From positions 1 through 10,369 of the forward strand of contig JAIRSS010000028.1 in the NCBI GenBank assembly GCA_031255315.1: a stretch of DNA of 10,369 nt, given 5' to 3'. Below the pieces are notes generated by a model. The model ran no database searches. It was not told where the DNA came from and saw nothing but the letters and a program-made list of their open reading frames with translations. The stretch's first letter is position 1. Each line of letters begins with the position of its first letter. Made by a program: the position numbers and the translations under genes. The stretch comes from Spirochaetaceae bacterium (GTDB lineage Bacteria > Spirochaetota > Spirochaetia > Treponematales > Breznakiellaceae). Below are positions 4,811 to 10,369 of this stretch, one piece after another.

Positions 4811-7800
4811 ATGGTAAGACAAGAGATTATCGCAAAAAGAACTTATATTGGGAAGGATATCCAGGATGTTATGGATTTGCCCGACCTTATTGATATACAG
4901 CTCCGTTCTTACGAACGTTTCCTTCAGCGGGAAAAACTACAGAATCGAGAACCCCCGGAGTTACAGGGCCTTGAGGAGGTGTTTCGTAACACGTTTCCTA
5001 TTGAAAGCCCCAATGGCGATATGGTTTTGGAATATGAATTTTATATTCTGGATGAAGAGAATATTAAATTTTTCGAGCATGACTGTAAACAGAAAGGGTT
5101 GACCTACGCGGTACCCTTGAAAGCCCGAATCAACCTGATTTTCCAGCAGACCGGTGAAATCCGTCAAAAAGACATTTACATGGGGGATATCCCCATCATG
5201 AGCGAACGGGGGACGTTTATCATAAACGGCGCCGAGCGGGTGGTGGTCTCTCAGATTCACCGGTCTCCGGGTGTTATTTTCAGCCATGAAAAGGGAATTT
5301 ATTCTTCCAGGATCATCCCCTACCGGGGGTCCTGGCTGGAGTTTGAAATAGACCAGAAACGGGAGCTCATCTACGCCAAGATAGACCGTAAGAAACGTAT
5401 CCTGGGGACCATCTTCCTTCGGGCCTTGGGGTACAGCTCCAGGGAAGAGATCATCCGGGCCTTCTACAAGACCGAAACCCTGGAGGTAAAGGACGACCGG
5501 GAGACCAAGGAAAAATTTTCCGGCAAGATCCTGGCGGCGGCGGTTTGGATTGCGGATAATTCCGGGGGAGGGGAGGGCGCCGCGGGGCGGAAGAAGCTCT
5601 ACCGGGCGGGGGAGAAGCTGCATCCCCATAATGTCGATGAACTCCTCATCAACGGCATCCTGACGGTGGAAGTTATCGACTTCGAAGCCGAAGGGTCTCT
5701 CAATTCCACCATGTTCCTTAACTGCTTTGAGCGGGAGGAAATCAAATTTGTTAAGGAAGATCCCAGCCGGGACGAGCCTTCGAAAGAAGACGCCTTGTCT
5801 GCGGTGTATTCAGTGCTGATGCCGGGAGAATCTATCACCATAGAGGCTGCGGAAAAAGAGCTTTTGGGAATGTTCTTTACAAGCCGGCGGTATGATCTGG
5901 GTAAGGTAGGCCGGTACAAGCTCAATAAGAAATTCGATTTTCAGCCTCTTCTTGAGGAATTTACCCTGACCCGGCAGGACATTATCGCTACGATGAAGTT
6001 CCTGATTAAGGTCTATGTGGGAGATGAAAAGGTTGATGATATAGACCATCTGGGGAACCGGCGGGTCCGTTCCGTGGGCGAGCTTATGGCCAACCAGATG
6101 AAAACCGCTTTCAGCCGCATGGAGCGGATTGCCAAAGAGCGCATGAGTCTAAAAGAAACGGACACTATCAGGCCGCAAGACCTTATTTCCATTAAACCGG
6201 TAGTCGCCGCCGTCAAGGAATTCTTCGGTTCCAGCCAGCTTTCCCAGTTCATGGATCAGGTTAATCCCCTGGCGGAGCTGACCCACAAGCGCCGGCTCAA
6301 CGCGCTGGGGCCCGGCGGGCTCTCCAGAGAGCGCGCGGGATTTGAGGTGCGGGACGTCCACTACACCCACTACGGGCGCATGTGTCCCATTGAGACGCCG
6401 GAAGGTCCGAATATCGGCCTTATTGTCTCGCTGGCGAATTATACCCGGGTGAATGACTTCGGTTTCCTGGAAACCCCCTACCGGAAAGTGGTTAAGGGGG
6501 TGGCCACCAGGGATATCGAATACCTTTCCGCCATGGATGAAGACCGCTATTATATCGCTCAGGCTTCGGCACGGCTGAATGAAGCGGGTTTTTTTGCGGA
6601 TGATCAGGTCTCCTGCCGCCGCCAGGGGGATTACACCACCCGGAGTCCCGAGGATATCCAGTATATGGATGTGTCGCCTAAGCAGATCATTTCGGTGTCC
6701 GCTTCCCTTATCCCCTTCCTGGAGCATGATGACGCCAACCGGGCGCTTATGGGTTCCAATATGCAGCGTCAGGCTGTGCCGCTTGTCTTTCCAGAGGAAC
6801 CCCGTGTGGGGACCGGTATGGAAGGGAAGTGCGCTTATGATTCGGGAGTGCTGGTAAAAGCCCGGCGCGGGGGGACGGTGGTACGGGTTACGTCTCAGTG
6901 CGTCACCATACAGCCCGGCCAGACGGATGATACCCAGCGGATTGCCGAAACCAACGCCGAAGGGCTTGACGAATACCGGTTGATCAAATATCAGCGGACC
7001 AACCAGGATACCTGTTACAACCAGCGGCCTATCGTGAAGATGGGGGAAATCGTGGTGGCGGGGCAGATTATCGCCGATGGACCGGCCACCCATAATGGAG
7101 AACTGGCCCTGGGGCGGAATGTTCTGGTGGGATTTATGCCCTGGAACGGCTACAACTACGAAGATTCGATCCTGATCTCCCAGCGGGTGGTCAAGGAAGA
7201 TATGTTCACTTCAATTCATATTAAAGAATTTATCACCGAGGTCCGGGAGACGAAGCTGGGGCCGGAAAAGATTACCCGGGACATTCCCAATACGTCCGAA
7301 AAGAGTCTGGATAATCTGGATGCTGAAGGCATCATCCGGGTGGGCGCGAAGGTCCGTTCCGGGGATATTCTGGTTGGGAAGGTAACGCCCAAGAGCGAGA
7401 CCGAGACCACGCCGGAATTCAAACTCCTTAACTCGATTTTCGGCGAGAAGGCCAAAGAAGTCCGGGATACCTCTCTGCGGGTTCAGCACGGCATTGAGGG
7501 GACGGTCATCGACATACAGCGGCTCAAACGTACCGAAGGGGACGACCTTAACCCCGGGGTGGACGAAGTGGTCAAGGTACTCATCGCCACAAAACGGAAG
7601 CTCCGGGAAGGGGACAAGATGGCGGGCCGTCACGGCAACAAGGGCGTCGTGGCCCGGATTCTTCCTGAAGAAGATATGCCCTACATGGAAGACGGTACGC
7701 CCCTGGACCTGTGCCTTACTCCTCTGGGGGTTCCCTCCCGGATGAACATAGGCCAGCTTCTGGAAACGGAACTCGGCTGGGCGGCCAGTACCCTGGGCGA

Positions 7801-8359
7801 GTGGTTCTCCGCGCCGGTCTTCCAATCCCCTTCAACCGGGCAGATCGAGGAAAAGCTCAGAGAGGCGGGGCTTCCGGTAACGTCCAAAACCATTCTTAGA
7901 GACGGGCGGACCGGCGAAGCGTTTGTGAATCCTATATTCTGCGGGATAATCTATTTCCTCAAGCTCCACCACCTGGTAGACGACAAGATGCACGCCCGGT
8001 CCACCGGGCCGTACTCCCTGGTAACCCAGCAGCCTTTGGGCGGCAAGGCCCAATTCGGGGGGCAGCGGCTGGGCGAAATGGAAGTGTGGGCCCTGGAAGC
8101 CTACGGCGCGGCCAATACGCTCCAGGAATTGCTGACCATCAAGTCCGATGATATGACGGGCCGATCTAAAATCTACGAAGCTATCATAAAGGGCGAACCC
8201 TCCACTACGGCGGGTATCCCCGAATCCTTCAATGTTTTGGTTCAGGAATTGCGGGGTTTGGCGCTGGATATGACTATCTATGATTTCAAAGGAAAACAGA
8301 TCCCCCTCACCGAGCGGGACGAGGAACTGATTAAAAAGTTATCAGGTTCCAATTTCTAA
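4811..8359 (+). CDS. rpoB: DNA-directed RNA polymerase subunit beta
   Basis: The 1182-residue product is close to Gram-positive RpoB and shorter than E. coli (1342), whose extra length comes from lineage inserts. A Gly-rich stretch at 252-259 lies in the region of insert SI1. The rifampicin cluster begins near G473 ([11 protein letters not shown]) and runs through THKRRLNAL. The residue equivalent to E. coli Ser531 is Asn497; Gln479, Asp482 and His492 match the sensitive form. Active-centre residues are Glu784-Asp785 (NYEDS) and Lys936 and Lys944 ([11 protein letters not shown]). The C-terminal [18 protein letters not shown] and [11 protein letters not shown] stretches are intact. The subunit forms the catalytic cleft with beta'. 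The start is ATG with AGGGGGG six bases upstream. The gene ends 10 bases before rpoC. Confidence 0.99.
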   Translation: MVRQEIIAKRTYIGKDIQDVMDLPDLIDIQLRSYERFLQREKLQNREPPELQGLEEVFRNTFPIESPNGDMVLEYEFYILDEENIKFFEHDCKQKGLTYAVPLKARINLIFQQTGEIRQKDIYMGDIPIMSERGTFIINGAERVVVSQIHRSPGVIFSHEKGIYSSRIIPYRGSWLEFEIDQKRELIYAKIDRKKRILGTIFLRALGYSSREEIIRAFYKTETLEVKDDRETKEKFSGKILAAAVWIADNSGGGEGAAGRKKLYRAGEKLHPHNVDELLINGILTVEVIDFEAEGSLNSTMFLNCFEREEIKFVKEDPSRDEPSKEDALSAVYSVLMPGESITIEAAEKELLGMFFTSRRYDLGKVGRYKLNKKFDFQPLLEEFTLTRQDIIATMKFLIKVYVGDEKVDDIDHLGNRRVRSVGELMANQMKTAFSRMERIAKERMSLKETDTIRPQDLISIKPVVAAVKEFFGSSQLSQFMDQVNPLAELTHKRRLNALGPGGLSRERAGFEVRDVHYTHYGRMCPIETPEGPNIGLIVSLANYTRVNDFGFLETPYRKVVKGVATRDIEYLSAMDEDRYYIAQASARLNEAGFFADDQVSCRRQGDYTTRSPEDIQYMDVSPKQIISVSASLIPFLEHDDANRALMGSNMQRQAVPLVFPEEPRVGTGMEGKCAYDSGVLVKARRGGTVVRVTSQCVTIQPGQTDDTQRIAETNAEGLDEYRLIKYQRTNQDTCYNQRPIVKMGEIVVAGQIIADGPATHNGELALGRNVLVGFMPWNGYNYEDSILISQRVVKEDMFTSIHIKEFITEVRETKLGPEKITRDIPNTSEKSLDNLDAEGIIRVGAKVRSGDILVGKVTPKSETETTPEFKLLNSIFGEKAKEVRDTSLRVQHGIEGTVIDIQRLKRTEGDDLNPGVDEVVKVLIATKRKLREGDKMAGRHGNKGVVARILPEEDMPYMEDGTPLDLCLTPLGVPSRMNIGQLLETELGWAASTLGEWFSAPVFQSPSTGQIEEKLREAGLPVTSKTILRDGRTGEAFVNPIFCGIIYFLKLHHLVDDKMHARSTGPYSLVTQQPLGGKAQFGGQRLGEMEVWALEAYGAANTLQELLTIKSDDMTGRSKIYEAIIKGEPSTTAGIPESFNVLVQELRGLALDMTIYDFKGKQIPLTERDEELIKKLSGSNF

Positions 8360-8369
8360 GAGGTACAAA

Positions 8370-10369
8370 ATGCGGGATATTCAGGATTTTGATTCGATTA
8401 TGATTCAGTTGGCTTCCCCGGAAATGATTCGGGCCTGGTCATACGGGGAAGTAAAAAAGCCGGAAACCATTAATTACCGGACCCTCAGACCTGAAAAGGA
8501 CGGCCTTTTCTGTGAGCGGATTTTCGGAACGACGAAAGAATGGGAATGTTACTGCGGTAAATTCAAATCTATACGGTATAAAGGGGTCATCTGCGACCGT
8601 TGCGGGGTAGAAGTAACCCACTTCAAGGTCCGCCGGGAACGGATGGGCCACATTGAGCTGGCCGCTCCCGTTTCCCATATCTGGTACTACCGATCGGTGC
8701 CAAGCCGTATGGGGCTTCTCCTGAATCTGCCCATGGCGGCCCTCCGGTCGGTGCTCTACTACGAGAAGTATGTGGTCATTGACAGCGGGGATACGGAGCT
8801 CAAGAAGATGGACCTTCTTACCGAAGAGGAGTATTACGAGGCTCAGGAACGGTACGGCGGGGGCTTCTCCGCCGGAATGGGGGCCGAGGCGGTCCGTACC
8901 CTTCTGGAGAACCTTAATCTGGATCAGATGGCCGGGGAGCTCCGGGCAAAGATGATAGAAAAGGGGGCCAAGAGCGATAAGCGGCTCCTTAAACGCATCG
9001 AAATCGTGGAGAATTTTCGTAATTCCCAAAATAAGCCTGAATGGATGATCCTGGATGTGGTGCCGGTCATCCCGCCGGAACTCCGCCCTATGGTGCAGCT
9101 TGACGGCGGACGGTTTGCGACGAGCGATCTTAACGACCTGTACCGCCGGGTAATCAACCGGAACAACCGGCTGAAACGGCTCCAGATTCTGAACGCTCCG
9201 GACATCATCATCCGCAACGAGAAGCGTATGCTTCAGGAAGCGGTGGACGCCCTTTTCGACAATTCCAAGAAGAAACGGGTGGTCAAGGGCGCTTCCAACC
9301 GTCCGCTCAAATCCATTTCCGACATGCTCAAAGGAAAGCAGGGCCGGTTCCGGCAAAACCTCCTGGGGAAGCGGGTTGACTATTCGGGCAGATCGGTTAT
9401 TACCGTGGGGCCGGACCTCAAGATGTGGCAGTGCGGGCTCCCGACGAAGATGGCGCTGGAGCTGTTTAAGCCCTTCATCATGAAGAAACTCGTCGATAAG
9501 GACGTGGTCTATAACATCAAGAAGGCCAAGATGCTGGTGGAGGCCGAGACTCCCGAGGTCTTCGCCATCCTGGACGAAGTGGTCAAGGAGCATCCGGTGT
9601 TGTTGAACCGGGCGCCTACCCTGCACCGGTTAGGTATTCAGGCATTTGAGCCGGTCCTGGTGGAAGGGAAGGCTATCAAGCTGCATCCCCTGGTTTGCCA
9701 CGCCTTTAACGCCGACTTTGACGGCGATCAAATGGCGGTCCACGTACCGCTGACCCAGGCGGCGCAGATGGAGTGCTGGACCCTGATGCTTTCCGCCCGG
9801 AACCTCCTCAACCCGGCCAACGGGAAGACCATCGTGTTCCCTTCCCAGGACATGGTTTTAGGGATCAACTTTCTGACCCGGATTAAGCCCAATGCGAAAG
9901 GATCGGTACGATCCGGGGCCGCGGGGTCTGAGGGGCGGTGCAGGCGGTATACCTCTATTGAGGAAATCCTTATGGCGGTGGAGTCCGGGGCCCTGGACTG
10001 GGAGGCTTTGGTCAAGGTAAAACCGCCAAAGCTGCCGGTCTGGGTAAAGGCGGGTAAGGAATTCACCCCCGGCCCGGACGGGCTCATCGAAACTACCGCC
10101 GGGCGGCTGGTTTTTAACGAGGAGCTGCCGGCGGAAATTCCCTTTGTCAATTATGAACTCAAGGATAAAGAGCTGAGGGGGCTGATTGAAAGCATCTTCA
10201 GCGAAAAAGGGTCCTGGACCACGGTAAAGATGCTGGACGCCATTAAAGCCACGGGGTACAAGTACGCGACAGTTTTCGGCGCCACTATCGGAGTGGACGA
10301 CATCGTAGTACCCAAGGAAAAGCCCGAAATGATCGAGCGGGCGAATAAAGAAGTGGAGTCTATCCAGAA
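8370..10369 (+). CDS. rpoC: DNA-directed RNA polymerase subunit beta' (3' end outside window)
   Basis: The frame is open from ATG at 8370 to the window edge: 666 codons plus two bases, about half of a normal beta'. The N-terminal zinc motif is C60, C62, C75, C78 (CYCGK and CDRCG). The clamp and rudder region follows, then [16 protein letters not shown] with Arg335 and Arg341 matching E. coli R346 and R352. The catalytic magnesium motif NADFDGD is at 447-453, with Asp449, Asp451 and Asp453 as ligands. The bridge helix, trigger loop and second zinc site lie beyond the edge. The ribosome binding site AGAGG (8359-8363) overlaps the rpoB stop, with six bases to ATG, so the two genes form a tightly linked pair. 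Confidence 0.98.
   Translation, partial: MRDIQDFDSIMIQLASPEMIRAWSYGEVKKPETINYRTLRPEKDGLFCERIFGTTKEWECYCGKFKSIRYKGVICDRCGVEVTHFKVRRERMGHIELAAPVSHIWYYRSVPSRMGLLLNLPMAALRSVLYYEKYVVIDSGDTELKKMDLLTEEEYYEAQERYGGGFSAGMGAEAVRTLLENLNLDQMAGELRAKMIEKGAKSDKRLLKRIEIVENFRNSQNKPEWMILDVVPVIPPELRPMVQLDGGRFATSDLNDLYRRVINRNNRLKRLQILNAPDIIIRNEKRMLQEAVDALFDNSKKKRVVKGASNRPLKSISDMLKGKQGRFRQNLLGKRVDYSGRSVITVGPDLKMWQCGLPTKMALELFKPFIMKKLVDKDVVYNIKKAKMLVEAETPEVFAILDEVVKEHPVLLNRAPTLHRLGIQAFEPVLVEGKAIKLHPLVCHAFNADFDGDQMAVHVPLTQAAQMECWTLMLSARNLLNPANGKTIVFPSQDMVLGINFLTRIKPNAKGSVRSGAAGSEGRCRRYTSIEEILMAVESGALDWEALVKVKPPKLPVWVKAGKEFTPGPDGLIETTAGRLVFNEELPAEIPFVNYELKDKELRGLIESIFSEKGSWTTVKMLDAIKATGYKYATVFGATIGVDDIVVPKEKPEMIERANKEVESIQ

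Noticed and set aside
6149..7093. 314-codon minus-strand ORF opposite rpoB
   Set aside because: It is antisense to the rifampicin region and catalytic part of rpoB. No family features are seen, and it is a shadow frame.
8439..9626. 395-codon minus-strand ORF opposite rpoC
   Set aside because: It lies fully antisense to rpoC, whose motifs are intact. Its His/Leu/Arg-rich translation is typical of a mirror frame of a G+C-moderate gene.
1..10369. Mobile element, CRISPR array, phage or defence system
   Set aside because: No transposase, integrase, terminal repeats, regularly spaced repeats or defence-type genes are seen. The gene order is a conserved core locus.

Overview
The window is a conserved information-processing locus from a bacterium, most likely a spirochaete of the genus Treponema (inference from gene order, protein sequence and moderate G+C). 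The order is tRNA-Thr, rpmG, tRNA-Trp, secE, nusG, rplK, rplA, rplJ, rplL, rpoB, rpoC. RpoB carries Asn where most bacteria have Ser at E. coli position 531, a hallmark of treponemes and Borrelia. The fairly high G+C for a treponeme and the frequent CGG/GGG codons would suit the insect-gut treponemes, but the species cannot be fixed from the sequence.

Positions 1-100 hold a tRNA-Gly(TCC) on the minus strand behind a consensus sigma-70-type promoter. Positions 97-705 have no gene I am sure of. They hold a plus-strand promoter-like element, a run of hairpins ending in a good intrinsic terminator (to 366), a 91-codon GTG ORF with a strong ribosome binding site (405-680), and competing short minus-strand ORFs. 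A small RNA, an attenuated leader or a decayed gene are the readings I can support.

From about 706 a TTGACG-N17-TATTTT promoter starts the main unit: tRNA-Thr(GGT), L33, tRNA-Trp(CCA), SecE and NusG. A 162-base leader with three hairpins separates nusG from rplK. L11 and L1 overlap by ATGA, and L10 follows 3 bases later. A 201-base spacer precedes L7/L12, and a 327-base spacer with a terminator-like hairpin precedes rpoB. rpoC follows 10 bases after rpoB and runs off the right edge after 666 codons.

The genes work together. RpoB and RpoC are the catalytic core of RNA polymerase. NusG couples that enzyme to ribosomes or Rho. L11, L1, L10 and L7/L12 form the factor-binding stalk and the E-site stalk of the large subunit. 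SecE is the small essential subunit of the protein translocase. I see no mobile element, CRISPR array or defence system. The points worth a second look are the non-coding spacers, the 97-705 region and two residue substitutions.
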